Assembly: GCA_916613615.1 (NCBI GenBank) | Contig: OU744730.1 | Coordinates: 27,774,882 to 27,838,881 of the forward strand | Reading direction: 5' to 3' | From: Steromphala cineraria | Taxonomy: Eukaryota; Mollusca; Gastropoda; Trochida; Trochidae | Length of the DNA stretch: 64,000 nt | Program-made: the position numbers and the translations under genes | In this document: piece by piece, positions 1-10,802 of the stretch | How the letters are laid out: each line of letters opens with the position of its first letter | Position numbering within the stretch: position 1 is the first letter of the stretch | The notes under the pieces: generated by a model | The model's database searches: none | The model's input: only the letters and a program-made list of their open reading frames with translations | What the model was told of the DNA's origin: nothing

Positions 1-372
1 TAGAATTAATCATTACGTTATTCAATAATAATAACTAGTCTAAAATTTTAGAGCTCAACAATCATTGTCCTTACATATACCTTATAATAGGCCTGAATGA
101 TCTTAAATATCTAAGATTGACAAGGAAGTGTGTTAAATAACTACCTTTTCAAAACACTTAAAAATTCACATTGTTGAAGAAGAAGTTTACAAAATAATGT
201 TACTATTATTAGGTCAATAATTTATACAAACATATATTCTGTATCGAATTATCATATAAGGAAACTTTTCATCAAAGATTTAAAACACTGTCTATCTTTG
301 TTACAATGTAGATCAAGGCAGGGAAATTGTATACATAATGTTCCTGTGTAAACTCATGAAAACAACACTTAC

Positions 373-524
373 GTTTAAACATGGATTTTCGTGAACCAAG
401 CATCGTTGAATTATTCAAATATTTCGGTGCAATTTTCTGAATATGAATACAACCAAATAAAAAAGTATTCATTATCATCATCATCATCATCATTATCATC
501 ATCATCATTTTATTATTTATATCA

Positions 525-594
<70 letters not shown>

Positions 595-911
595 GTATTT
601 TTCAACACCTTTTTAACACTTGTTTTATCTATGAAGAATAGAATCTTATAAATATAAGATGGAAATGCTATTAAGAAGATAGTTTAGTAGAAATTGAAGT
701 CAGTAATCAGTTTGCTTTCACCTCTTTCTTTTGTCATCAAACTACAAGACAGATAAACTGAATCAAAGATGAAGAAACAGCAAGCTGCTTGTTTGTTACA
801 GAGTTCATCACACATTTTTGGTCCAAATGGTTTTCTATTAAGCAGGACAGTATCGTCAACATCTGGGGAAAAGAGGACAAAGACAAAAGCTAAGAACGGT
901 CTTTGAATCAT
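373..911 (-). pseudogene. G1: exons 1-2 of a PANprop gene, splice donor destroyed
   Basis: Exon 1 runs from the ATG at 911 down to 720. It encodes a hydrophobic leader (MIQRPFLAFVFVLFSPDV) followed by RKPFGPKMCDELC, two Cys, and FDSVYLSCSLM, matching the Cys motif of G6. Exon 2 is 436-373 (64 nt, acceptor ATTCAG, donor GTAAGT) and reads KIAPKYLNNST. The exon-1 donor, GTAAGC in the duplicate at 46583, is GAAAGC here (719-714), so the invariant T is lost. Reading through ends at a stop near 684. Another GT one base upstream would shift exon 2 into a stop. Exon 3 would lie left of the window. By inference this allele or copy is dead, or spliced differently. Confidence 0.6.
474..594. repeat. (TCA)n / (TTA)n microsatellite in G1 intron 1
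   Basis: A run of TCA triplets passes into a long run of TTA/ATT triplets. The duplicate at about 46350-46455 is shorter and includes TTTATA-type variants, as expected for slippage. Low-complexity reading frames across it (poly-Met, poly-Tyr) are not genes. Confidence 0.9.
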
Positions 912-1896
912 CCTGATCTCGCAATGTCTGCCTCAAATTGTGGTGAGTGTACACTCACTTAAAAAATCAACAAAATATCGATTGTGAAAAGGAAACACTA
1001 AACTCTTTTCATCTTTCCCCCGAAACGTTTCAAAAACACAATATTTAATATACTTGTCTCCCGTACAATATGTCAAAGTGATTATCAATAATGTTTCAGT
1101 ACAAATTCCCATGGGAAAAAATGTTGCGATATCAAGGTAGATATTGTTTGATTTCATCTGAAAGAAGGAAATATCTTAGGCTATATATCTTTATCACAAA
1201 TTTGATAATAGGTTTTTGTTTTGCAAAATGTAATTGTATACTTATCAAAAACATAAGCACACATAGTTGTCGAATATGTTGCTTGACTATACCCTTTTGA
1301 CAATTTCTTTCTGATCAATTAAACATATTTTCTTCATCAACTGCATCAACATTGCAATAATTGGATAACAAAATCTTATTCTATATCGGAAGACTTTTCT
1401 AGGTTAAGGATTTGTCCTGATATCTAAAATAGCAATACATGTATTTCTTTAGATATGACCCCTAGACTTGTTAATCCAAATTTGTTAATGAAAGAAAAAT
1501 CTCTTAATTTTTAGAGGTGGAAATATTTTGAGTGACCTATTATCAAGTTGTGTCTTTAGTATATATTGAATATACTATATCAATAACTGTAGTGAGACCT
1601 TATATATCATGATACCCTCAATAGGCCACAAGTAAAAAAATGAGTAACAGAATTCATTCTTATGTTTCTTTTTAATTTTAAAGATTCTTAAACAATGTTT
1701 GACTTTTTTCTGTTATTTAACATTTATAAAATTCAATTAGGTTATCAACTTTGTCAGTAAAATATGGACACATAGCTCTGATTGTATCAGGTATGATAAG
1801 CAAGAAGATACATGAAACATCAATGATATTGATGCTCGTCCTTTGTGCTGCTGTGTAACTGGACGAGAGGTAGACAAGCGTTGAGAGACTGTTAGC
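912..1896. other. Non-coding interval upstream of G1
   Basis: AT-rich sequence, nearly identical in both copies. I see no gene, repeat or clear promoter here. Confidence 0.5.
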
Positions 1897-2034
1897 CTAT
1901 GCAGTTCTGTAGATATGAAAGGTCATCTTATACAAATGTGTCTTGAAGTGACGAGGCTTTAGCAACGAAGTAAAGTAAAATGCAGTCAATGGCTTATCAA
2001 AATTCATCTCAATGCTTAAAGGTATAGGATGAAT
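1897..2034 (-). pseudogene. Small relic of an alpha-type propeller exon
   Basis: The minus strand reads about 45 codons ending in a stop. They include LLKPRHFKTHLYKMTF, close to MLKPRYFKVYLYKMAI in G1' exon 3 (about 45300). The upstream residues (IPLSIEMNFDKPLTAFYF) align loosely with the adjoining AIAIDEARQLLFF stretch. Neither flank continues the domain, so this is a fragment rather than a gene. The duplicate at 47762-47899 is equally fragmentary, so the decay predates the duplication. Confidence 0.45.
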
Positions 2035-3852
2035 CATTTGTGATAATTGCCCATCTTTGTAATATGTTTGATCCTTGTTTAAATGAGAATTTTGTTGTAT
2101 GAATGCACAATCGAAACAGTCAGATTTCTTGCGGCTTTCTAATATAAAGATTATAAAAAACAATTAATGGGCGTGGCTCGTTTACCTCTACATGCAATTT
2201 TTACTTGCACAATTTACAACATCAGACATGACATCAGATCTCACAATTTCGAACTTAGACATATAAATATTTCATACGGTTAAAAAGTCACTTTTGGATT
2301 AAATGAATAAATAAGAATGGACAATCAATAATTAGAAATTGCTCTCCTTTCATATCATATCCTCTTATTTGAATGCTGATAAAACAATTGTCAAAATCAA
2401 TCAAATTCAGTGTGATTAATTTTATCTGCTTTTCAATTTGACTAACACAGCAAAGCCACTACTCTCATTTATTCTATACAAAGAATTTATTCGACTGAGG
2501 ATGAAGTGGGAGGGCCTTTTCTAAAACAATCACGACCTGTAAAATAACCAATATATTGTATCAGTAAATATGGTTAACATTTATTTGAGAAAATATCAGA
2601 AGTAAATGAGAAACCAATTGTGTAATCATTGCTTGCAAATGCCACTGTGACGTCATCAAATTCAAGCGACACATGCTGGAGTTTCCCGAATTTTACCTTC
2701 AGAAAGAATTATGTGCGTAATTGAAATATTGTTTTATGTTCAAATTGATGTAACTGTAGCATTTTCAAAAAATGAACTTTTAAATAAGATCGCCCTTTCA
2801 ATCAATCAATCAATCAATCTTTTTCTACATATACTTTTATTATAATTTTATAGTCGTATTAAACTGTATACACCCTTCATAAAAATCTAAAAGGATTGTG
2901 TTATGTTAAATCTTCAAACTAATCTCCTTTATAAAGGATACTGAACTCAATGTATTCAATACACTTTGTAAAATATGGTAAACCTTTGACATGTTAGCAT
3001 AATCAATTATAACTATAAATTATCTCTTGTGAATCTCATTCATTTCGTTTCTCACCCTTTATGAGATACATATTTGATAAGGCAGATCAATTAAATTGAT
3101 TAATTGTGAAACAAAAGCTGAATCTTTAAACAAAGAATAAAGTTAACTTTGGCATTGGAGGGGACGCTTTATAATATTTTTAATTTCGTTAAATCTAAAC
3201 TAAATCATCAATTGGCGTTGCTGATGAATTAATTTTCAATTTCATGAACAAAATGTCATTAACCTCATAAGTCTTAAAACAGCATAAGAAAATCAATTAA
3301 AAATGTCCTTCTTAACCTTTTTATTTGAACAATTTTGAAATGAAGATTTACATTAGGAAAAGTCTTTTCTGTCAATGACCTATACATTACAAACATTGTT
3401 CACCCACCGTTCATGGTTGTCAAACGAATGCACATTTCTTCCGAAAATGAAAAAAGATGATTTCTGTATTTCTACAACAGAAACCTAAAAAGGTAACCAT
3501 ATTCAGTTTACTAAATTGAAAAGCCGGTAATAAAATAATTGAAGTTACTCATTATGTATGAGTTGCATGATTTCTGCAAATAATATGATTTGACAATCTA
3601 AATCAGCATCTGCTGTTACAAATGAAACAGCAATGATATAGTGTCTATAAGATATATGTAGCAATCACATGTATCAATTAATACGTTTTTCCACCTTAAA
3701 AGGTCAGAAAAAACGTTAAAAGAATTAGAAAAATCTGCACATAAACCAGTTACATTTAACTTATTTATTGTGGATTACTTCGACTGTCAAAAATCATCTT
3801 GAACTTGTAGCAATGATAATAAACTAAACGCCAAAAGAAATGTTACACCTCT
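2035..3852. other. AT-rich non-coding interval
   Basis: No gene is seen. A short (AATC)n run lies near 2800. The segment around 2630-2690, containing TGTGACGTCATCAAATTC, resembles 28945-28990 over about 50 bp, which suggests an old dispersed repeat. Confidence 0.5.
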
Positions 3853-3952
3853 TTTTGTGCTTCGAAATAATGACATAACAAAATGCATCTTGGAAAGATT
3901 TTAATAAGTAAAAATATATTGGCAAACATTGGGGGCTGTCTCATTAGGTTAA

Positions 3953-4534
3953 CCCTTACGATGCGGGGCGCGTGATATTTACGGGCCAAATATAAAATGG
4001 CACGTAAGCCCTCTTGGCGAAATCCGTAACTTTCAGGATAAGGCTATATATTGACTGCAAGCAGTCTTGGCTGCTCCCGGATATAAAATATCAAACCTTT
4101 TCTCAAAAATGATTGAGGGTACCCACCTTGCGGCATTCATATCTCACAAACCAATAGAGATAATTCTATAATTTTTGCATCATCGTGTAGAAGAGAGAAT
4201 TGTCTTTATTTCCATGTATCATATGTATATCCGCGCACAAAAATAAAGAAGCGGCAAAGCGTTGCGACAAGTGCCGCAAAAAATTTGTTTACCTCAAAAT
4301 GATTGAGGGTACCCACCTTGCGGCATTTATATCTCACGAACCATTAGAGATAATTTTAAAATTTTTACATCATCGTATAGAAGAGAGAATTGTCTTTATT
4401 TCCATGTATCATATGTATATCCGCGCACAAAAATAAAGAAGCGGTTAATCAGGATATAACGGTGGCTGGCACCGGACAAAACAATTCAGCCACGTGGGCT
4501 TGTAGAGCAAAAATATATAGCCGCATCGTAAGGG
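3953..4534. mobile_element. 582-bp piggyBac-like MITE with TTAA target duplication
   Basis: The perfect 14-bp terminal inverted repeats are CCCTTACGATGCGG (3953-3966) and CCGCATCGTAAGGG (4521-4534). TTAA flanks both ends (3949-3952, 4535-4538). Copy 2 has the uninterrupted site AGGTTAAGG near 49823. TTAA duplication with termini starting CCC is typical of the piggyBac superfamily. There is no transposase. Inside are two units of a 190-bp tandem repeat starting about 4107 and 4297. Between them GCGGCA...TGCCGC (4251-4277) can form a hairpin. Confidence 0.85.
4107..4444. repeat. 190-bp tandem repeat inside the MITE
   Basis: GATTGAGGGTACCCACCTTG occurs at 4111 and 4301, and both units end in AATAAAGAAGCGG (4254, 4444). 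The units differ by a few substitutions. Confidence 0.85.
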
Positions 4535-4559
4535 TTAAGGAATGAATATTTGGATGGGA

Positions 4560-4912
4560 AGGTAACCGCGACCCTGTGCCCTGGAGTTCGTGGAACTTGG
4601 GCGATGCAAAGGAAGAGAGGTGTGTAATAGTAAGGCGGGGTTACCTCCCCTATGAGTTGGGGGCAAGAGCCCCTGGCAACCGCGACCTATTGCCCTGGGG
4701 CGCATTGTAGGGCCCGGGCTGCTAGTAGGTGGGGTTGCAATAAACAACCGCATCCTATTCCCCTGGGGCGCAGTGTAGGGCCCGGGCTGCTAGTAGGCGG
4801 GATTGCGTATTTGAAGAGTATATATATGCGGGGAGTCTGAGTACAATGGAGCCGCACCCTGGTGCCCTGGGGTCGTTGGACCCGAGCGAAAGTAGTAGGC
4901 GGTGCTCCATGA
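4560..4912. repeat. Array of four related GC-rich hairpin units
   Basis: Four units share CCGC..CC..TGCCCTGG..G at the start and (AG)TAGGCGGGGTT or a similar string at the end. Each is self-complementary at its ends: GGTAACC/GGTTACC (unit 1), GCAACC/GGTTGC (unit 2), CAACCGC/GCGGGATTG (unit 3), ATGGAGC/GCTCCAT (unit 4). An inner stem is also kept, GAGTTC/GAACTC in unit 1 of the sister copies and GGGTC/GACCC in unit 4. The array sits in strikingly GC-rich sequence between A2 and B2. Its role is unknown. Confidence 0.6.
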
Positions 4913-4973
4913 CTAAGACGGGTAGTTTTTAAGAAACAGCCCCAAGGTGTATGAAATGGGGATGGTGGGGGGG

Positions 4974-5274
4974 TGAGCAAAATGTAAACAAAGACAATGG
5001 CCGTCAAAGAAAGGAAACAGGAAGTTTGTGCGCATGCGCGCCTGACTTATGGATGAATATAAATGTAAATGAAAAGAAATGATAATTGATGGATATGATG
5101 GAGAAGTATATATAATATAATTATGAAATGATTAAAGCATGAATAGGTAAAAAATTTAAGTGATGGACATATTGTTATATAAACATTAGAGGTATCAAAA
5201 GTTGGATTGTATAAAAAACTAAATGTGACGGTCAATTATTTCGAATGCACAAACAAAAATAATAAATTAACATT
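4974..5274 (-). repeat. A2 split direct repeat
   Basis: It matches 6651-6951 with only a few substitutions, from TGAGCAAAATGTAAACA through AATAAATTAACAT. It is joined directly to B1. Confidence 0.85.
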
Positions 5275-5505
5275 TTGTGCTTCGAAATAATGACATAACA
5301 AGATGCATCATAGAAAGATTTTAATAAGTAAAAATATATTGGCAAACATTGGGGGCTGTCTCGTTAGGTTAAGGAATGAATATTTGGATGGGGAGGTAAC
5401 CGCGACCCTGTGCCCTGGAGTTCGTGGAACTCGGGCGATGCAAAGGAAGAGAGGTGTGTAATAGTAAGGCGGGGTTACCTCCCCATGGGTTGGGGGCAAG
5501 AGCCC
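5275..5505 (-). repeat. B1 split direct repeat
   Basis: It matches B2 (3855-4673 without the MITE). It contains one hairpin unit (about 5397-5480) with ends GGTAACC/GGTTACC. Confidence 0.85.
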
Positions 5506-5689
5506 AAATGAGGTTTTTCAATAGCCTGATGGAATGGATATGGAGAATGAAAAACCGAGAGCCCCCAAGGAATGGATTATAGGTAAAGGTATGTACATGT
5601 AATTGAGGTAAGTGGATAGTGAGATAGTGCTTAAAGAATATAGCATTAAGAACCTGCCACATGATGGAGAATGATGTAATAATGAGTCC

Positions 5690-6712
5690 CGAAGTACAGA
5701 TTGACCAAAATCTAATGTCTTTCTCAGCCCAGGTGATACGCTGCCCTTTCTCCAGGTATGCTGCTACTCGCTTAGCAAACATGGTGTGATAATTGTAAAA
5801 GGCTGGACCTGGGTACAGCTTGGCGATATCGAGGCACACTCTTTGATGTTTGTCGAGGTCAGTCCTTAGCTGCATGTTTCCTTCAGCATAACAGGATTTG
5901 AAGATGTCGAAAGCTTCCAGGAATTCCTGCAAAGTAAGGGGTCGATTGACTTTCGACTGCATCTTAACAGGCTGTTGTTCGCCGTTCACCTCCTGGTGCT
6001 TGAATTCGCCGACCTCATCTTGCAATAAGGTGGCTAAATTGACATATTCACCTTTTTTAATCTTCTTGACTGTATTGGCTGGGATGGAGTCGATGTATGG
6101 AAGATTGTTAGATGAAACTGGCTGTGATGGTGGAAAGGGTGGTAACTCTTCAGTTTCAGTCTCCTGCGTGGCTGCGTGGCTTGTTTGGGTAGTGGATCCT
6201 GATGTTCCGAGGCGTTGGAGATTGTCGTGTACCGATTTCACTAATTCTTTCAGTTCATTGAATTCTCTACGAGAAACACTATCTGATGAACTGGTAGGGG
6301 CTGATGTTACTGTGTCGTCTTCATTAGAAGTCACTGTGGCTGAGGCATTTATCTGGGATCTTTCTGTGGAATTCTCCTTCCAGAGTTGTAACAGCTGTTT
6401 CCTGGACCATTGGACTGGTGCTGCTACTCCAATCTCCCGAAGTCTGGAGCGAAGTTGCTCTGCAGTCAGATATGGCGAGGTCACGACCCGAGCTGACAAT
6501 GTGTGAAGCACTTGGCGACTTGGCTTGCCGACCACGACTGGATTGTCTCCTTTGTCTGGCTTGTTTATCTGCCATACTATCCTATGATCACATTGGCTGG
6601 TGACAGGTTGATGAATTACAGGAGTACGATACGATAAGGTCAGGAAGTTGTGAGCAAAATGTAAACAACGACAATGGCCGTCAAAGAAAGGAAACAGGAA
6701 GTTTGTGCGCAT
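5690..6712 (-). CDS. Gag-like ORF of the DIRS-order element (remnant)
   Basis: An open frame runs on the minus strand through this interval. It contains a SAP-like stretch (LTAEQLRSRLREIG...WSRKQLLQLW), a Ser/Thr-rich linker, a short heptad-like segment (NELKELVKSVHDNLQRL), and a domain with IPANTVKKIKKGEYVNLATLL, RPLTLQEFLEAFDIF and WAEKDIRFW. The spacing resembles gag-like proteins of DIRS/Ngaro elements, from family memory. Homology seems to end near 5690, although the frame stays open to 5369 through B1. The first ATG at 6712 lies inside A1 and is doubtful. An ATG at 6575 in another frame (MADKQARQRRQSSRGRQAK) looks like a basic N-terminus, so a frameshift near 6470 is possible. The duplicate shares it. 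Confidence 0.55.
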
Positions 6713-6951
6713 GCGGGCCTGACTTATGGATGAATATAAATGTAAATGAAAAGAAATGATAATTGATGGATATGATGGAGAAGTATATATAATATAATTA
6801 TGAAATGATTAAAGCATGAATTGGTAAAAAATTTAAGTGATGGACATATTGTTATATAAACATTGGAGGTATCAAAAGTTGGATTGTATAAAAAACGAAA
6901 TGTGGCGGTCAATTATTTCGAATGCACAAACAAAAATAATAAATTAACATT
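6651..6951 (-). repeat. A1 split direct repeat
   Basis: It is the 5' terminus of the element on the minus strand and matches A2 (4974-5274). Confidence 0.85.
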
Positions 6952-6952
6952 T

Positions 6953-8856
6953 AATTTGAATATCATAAAAAGTGACATGTTCAGAAGAATTTGCTTTGTT
7001 ATGTTGTAACACTCCATGAGTTTAGTGTTTTGTGCTAAAATAGCAGACCTGTAACTTTACTAGAATTATTTCCAGGGAGAAGCCGGCTCCGTTTATATCC
7101 TCCTTCCATAATTATCTGAAGTGTTGTGTGCAAGAATCTATTCAAATGTGCAAGTAGCTAAGTCAGTAAGATTTAAACTTTTTATTGCACATTTTAGATC
7201 TACAAAGCAAAGTAAGCTACATGTACAGTGACATACAAAGACTATTAATTACAATATGCCATGACTGGGTGTATTGTTAAATTTTTTCATTATAATATAT
7301 TTCGTTACAAAGTCGTTTAGCTTTGTTGTTAATAACCTAAATAATCCTCAAATGTATAATTGTCAAAAGAAAGAAAAACAAATAAAATTTATAATTTATT
7401 TATATTCACTTTCAAAAGATTCTTGGATCTGTAGATTTATAAACATTTGGATTAAAATTGAATATTACCATGTTATTCAACTTAAACAAAACTGCTGTTG
7501 AGTTGATGATATATATGAAATGCTAACAATGGTACGTATCACAAATTATTTTTATCATTTGAACTACATGATTTTCTATCTAAATCAAACAAACTTTTTA
7601 CACCTCAAACACGATCAAATTCTATCGATCACACAAATTTAGATTAAAGAGTTAAAATCTTATCTAAACTCACACTGTCAAAAAGAATAGAATAGACATT
7701 ATATTGACTTTCAAACGTCTTATATTTAGAACAAGATGGGATTAATGATGTATCATTTGTTTGTCTTTTCGGAAAATATTTTCACACACACAATACTACA
7801 TTTTTAATAAAACAATGTTTAGTTGATAGTGTGGTCATTTCTATCATTGAGAGCTCAATAACTTATGAAAGTGGATTACTAATTAAAGAGTAATAGGGTC
7901 CAAGTTCAAGGCTGCTTGGAAAACGTTTCAGTCATGAGCGAGTCTCCCGCAAAGCATGTTTTCAACTCTGTCTGTGGTTCCATGGTTCCGTTATTCTGTG
8001 GTCTTGTGGTTCCATGGTTCCTGGTTTTTGTTTCTGGGCCATATCTCAAAAACATTTTTTGTACAAAACTCGGTATGTGGTTACATCTAATGGTGGAGCG
8101 GTGCCTGTTGCTATTTTGGTTATTCTGATTTTGTATATTTCTGATTTCCATAGAAATAATTTGAACTAAGAGCATATGAGCATATGAGCATAATTTCGAA
8201 CATACATGTAGCTCAAAAACCCTTTAATATTTTTTACGAAACTTAATATGAGGTTACACCTAGTGGTGAAGTATTTTACTATTTTTGTTATTTTGAATAT
8301 TTTATTTTGATGGTTTCAACAGAAAGAAAATTAACTTTGTGCATATTGACATATCAAATAACAAAAGATTGTGATAATATTAATTGCAGTTACAATTTAG
8401 GTTATATGATCCAATTTGTTTTTTGTAAAGGGCATCAAGCAGGATGAGTATGTTTTACTATCACATAACATAATTTATCGCCTAGTAGACATAAAGTTAA
8501 ATTATTATGATAATAACCTGATAAATGACTGAATGATAAATTCCCTGCATCTAATTTTTTTTTAAATCTTCAAATATACTGTATCTCATGTTTGACTTTG
8601 TCTATCTTTAAAGCCTTGATTAACATTATATCACAATCGTTTGAACTGGATATGTCAAATAATTACTTTTTTTACTTTTACCGAATATTGCAAAATAAAT
8701 GGTGAAAATACCTTTTATGCATTTTTTTCATGTTATCATGATCAACATTTTACAATACCTAAAGACATAGAAAAAGAGACTTATTTTTCGGGCAACATAA
8801 ATAATGATAGACATATATAAACTTGTCATTGCCATTGAGCTTTGATTCGATTATAC
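6953..8856. other. AT-rich non-coding interval
   Basis: I see no gene. The repeated TTCCATGGTTCC at about 7977-8020 is a short local direct repeat. The interval is nearly the same at 52243-54189, apart from a 46-bp indel near 7148/52440. Confidence 0.5.
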
Positions 8857-8860
8857 TTAA

Positions 8861-9031
8861 AGGGGCAGTAGCACGTTTTTAGAGGGAATATAAGGTGATA
8901 TAAGGTCAGGAAAATAAAAATTAATGCTTCTAATTGAAAGACAATGTCAAAATAAAACATTGAGCACTAACTTGCAATTATCAGTGAAATATGTAGAATA
9001 TAAAATTATCAAAAAACGTGCTACTGCCCCT
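8861..9031. mobile_element. 171-bp TTAA MITE (AGGGGCAGTAGCACG family), short form
   Basis: The ends are AGGGGCAGTAGCACGTTTTT and its reverse complement, flanked by TTAA at 8857-8860 and 9032-9035. The left half matches, in inverted orientation, the right end of the 355-bp form at 54756-55110. It is therefore an internally deleted relative. The duplicate is at 54194-54364. Confidence 0.8.
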
Positions 9032-9422
9032 TTAATATCAATTTGAATTTGAATTCATTTTATCATATATCTGATGTGGGTTTTGTATTTATTGGTAATT
9101 CAACACCAGAAATTATTCAATATTTATTCAAACAACCGAAGTTTGTGTGCTGGGTAAGAAATAAAGTAATGCCCCTTAGCTTTTGCAAACCATGATCACG
9201 AGTAAATTCAATCTAATGAGCTAATAGTTCTAAACTTCTGGGTAATTAACCTGTTCAATGATTTCCACGGAAGAACTGCCGAAACGGCCCCGATCCTGTT
9301 GGTTCCCAGACATATTGTTCTGCAATTTGCTAGTATGAGACAAGCCTATTTCCTCATGTGATGACATTTCTGCATTTGCGAGGAAGTCCATGATGGTGTG
9401 TCATGAATGACTTCATATTTAA

Positions 9423-9630
9423 AGGGGCAGTGGCACGTTTTTTGATAATTTTATATTTTAACTTTTTATCAATTGTAATAACAAGTCTATGCTAAATGTA
9501 TTATTTTTACAGTGTAAAACATGTCATTACACAAGCCAATCATCAATGGTCAGAGGACAAAGTATGAAGATTTACATAAAATCCATTTGCGGCCATTTTG
9601 TGTGAACACCTTAAATTCATTTCGTGTAAG
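9423..9630. mobile_element. Left part of a 355-bp TTAA MITE, right end deleted
   Basis: TTAA (9419-9422) is followed by AGGGGCAGTGGCACG and sequence matching the left part of the complete element in copy 2 (54756-55110). The match stops near CGTGTAAG at 9630. Copy 2 has about 220 bp here that are absent, including the right terminal repeat. Confidence 0.75.
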
Positions 9631-9806
9631 GAGCTGGATAGAACTGTTTTCGTTTTGTCTCTCATGGGAATTCTAACGAACGCTGCTTTCTGAGTTAAGA
9701 AGCAGTATTGGCAGCATTTCTTTCATTTTGAATAAAAGAGTAATTCTCCATTCATGCGGTATAGCTTTTATTATTAATTAAATACAATAAAAACATACAT
9801 TATTGC

Positions 9807-10215
9807 GCAGATTGTTGCAATGATCTTCAAAACTCAATGTTCTTTCAAAGAATAATTATTCTAAAAGAGTAATATCATGTTATTTAAAAACAAATGAGCA
9901 ATTTGCTTTTGGTCTAGATAATACACGTTTGTTCATATTTCTCTTAACAATCATAAAAACTATGTATATGTAGACGTTAAATTTCTTTAGCAAAAGAGCA
10001 AAAGATTTGGAATGGTCAAAACATTTGATAGGTATTTTATATATGTAATAGCAGTGAATTCCAATGAACATGTATTGTACAGAAGCTATAAAAATGTTAT
10101 GATGGTACGGTAACATGGGAAATAAGAGTCAATGCATGACAAGCACGCTGTGATTTTCACGCAGTTTGGTTTATAACCAATGGACAGAATTTATGTTACC
10201 AATTGGCAAAAAAGA
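9807..10215 (+). pseudogene. Relic of a beta-type propeller exon, 5' part lost
   Basis: The plus strand is clearly related to G6 exon 3. GCTTTTGGTCTAGATAATAC (AFGLDN), GCAGTGAATTCC and ACAAGCACGCTGTG all recur in the same order. Several in-frame stops and indels break it. The copy-2 version (55430-55945) keeps about 135 bp more at the 5' end, including codons for LLTLPHIS and QLDSQQIVAMVF. No exon 1 or 2 was found for it. It runs opposite to the minus-strand pseudogene G3 that follows. Confidence 0.7.
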
Positions 10216-10802
10216 AAAAAGCCGTTAACACAAGACTCATGTACATGTTTTAACTGCCATGACCAAGGTTTTGTTTCTGATGAAACTGCGATTCATTGCA
10301 GCACTTCAGATGTATATTTTTAATTTTACAATTCAAAGGTGATTATAACATAGTCACGAAGAAAGAAGAAGACACAGTCATTAGCATCCCCATAAATTGG
10401 ATATTTCTTTAAAAGGACTTTGATTAAACCTCAATTTGGGTCAAATTTGTAAATATTTGAAAACGTTATAGAAAGTCAATAATTAAATTTGAAAATTAAT
10501 TAAGTAAAATTGAAAATGAAAATACCCAAACTTAAATTTTTTATATTTCAATTTGAGACAAAAACGTGATTTGTCTTAATCTCCTTAAAAATAAGTTTGA
10601 TCAATTATTTAAAATTAAAAGTTGAGTAAAAATAATTGAACATCTATTTCACAACATTCAAATTTATTTTACGTACAATGAAACTTAATTTTCATCAGCC
10701 TTAGAGTCTACTACATAAAGAAATGCATTATATAAAGTTAACCATAAAAAGTCATGAAGTTTGTTTAATATTCAAACATTATTTCACTACATTAGTAGTA
10801 AA
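10216..10802. other. AT-rich non-coding interval
   Basis: Nothing recognisable is seen. It lies between two decayed PANprop copies. Confidence 0.5.

Larger units (their letters stand above)
3855..4673 (-). repeat. B2 split direct repeat (interrupted by MITE)
   Basis: It matches 5275-5505 almost base for base once the insertion at 3953-4538 is removed, from TTGTGCTTCGAAATAATGAC to GGGGGCAAGAGCCC. Confidence 0.8.
3853..6952 (-). mobile_element. Non-autonomous DIRS-order (PAT/Ngaro-like) element, copy 1
   Basis: Read on the minus strand the order is A1 (6951-6651), a gag-like ORF, B1 (5505-5275), A2 (5274-4974), a GC-rich hairpin array, then B2 (4673-3855). A1 matches A2, B1 matches B2, and B1 abuts A2. 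This A1-ORF-B1A2-B2 layout of split direct repeats is the hallmark of PAT/Ngaro-type tyrosine-recombinase retroelements. No reverse transcriptase, RNase H or recombinase is visible, so the copy is a deletion derivative of about 2.5 kb once the nested MITE is removed. No target-site duplication is apparent, which fits recombinase-mediated insertion. Two overlapping insertions are an alternative. Confidence 0.65.

Noticed and set aside
391..651. Open frame rich in Ser and Tyr on the plus strand (and poly-Met on the minus)
   Set aside because: It is the (TCA)n/(TTA)n microsatellite read as protein. Its length differs between the two copies.
4535..5007. Proline/arginine-rich open frames in the GC-rich stretch
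   Set aside because: They are created by the hairpin repeats in the DIRS-order element and carry repeat-encoded peptides such as PPTSSPGPT.
5898..6506. 202-codon plus-strand open frame
   Set aside because: It lies antisense to the gag-like ORF, whose SAP-like and helical motifs are on the minus strand. It has no recognisable domain.
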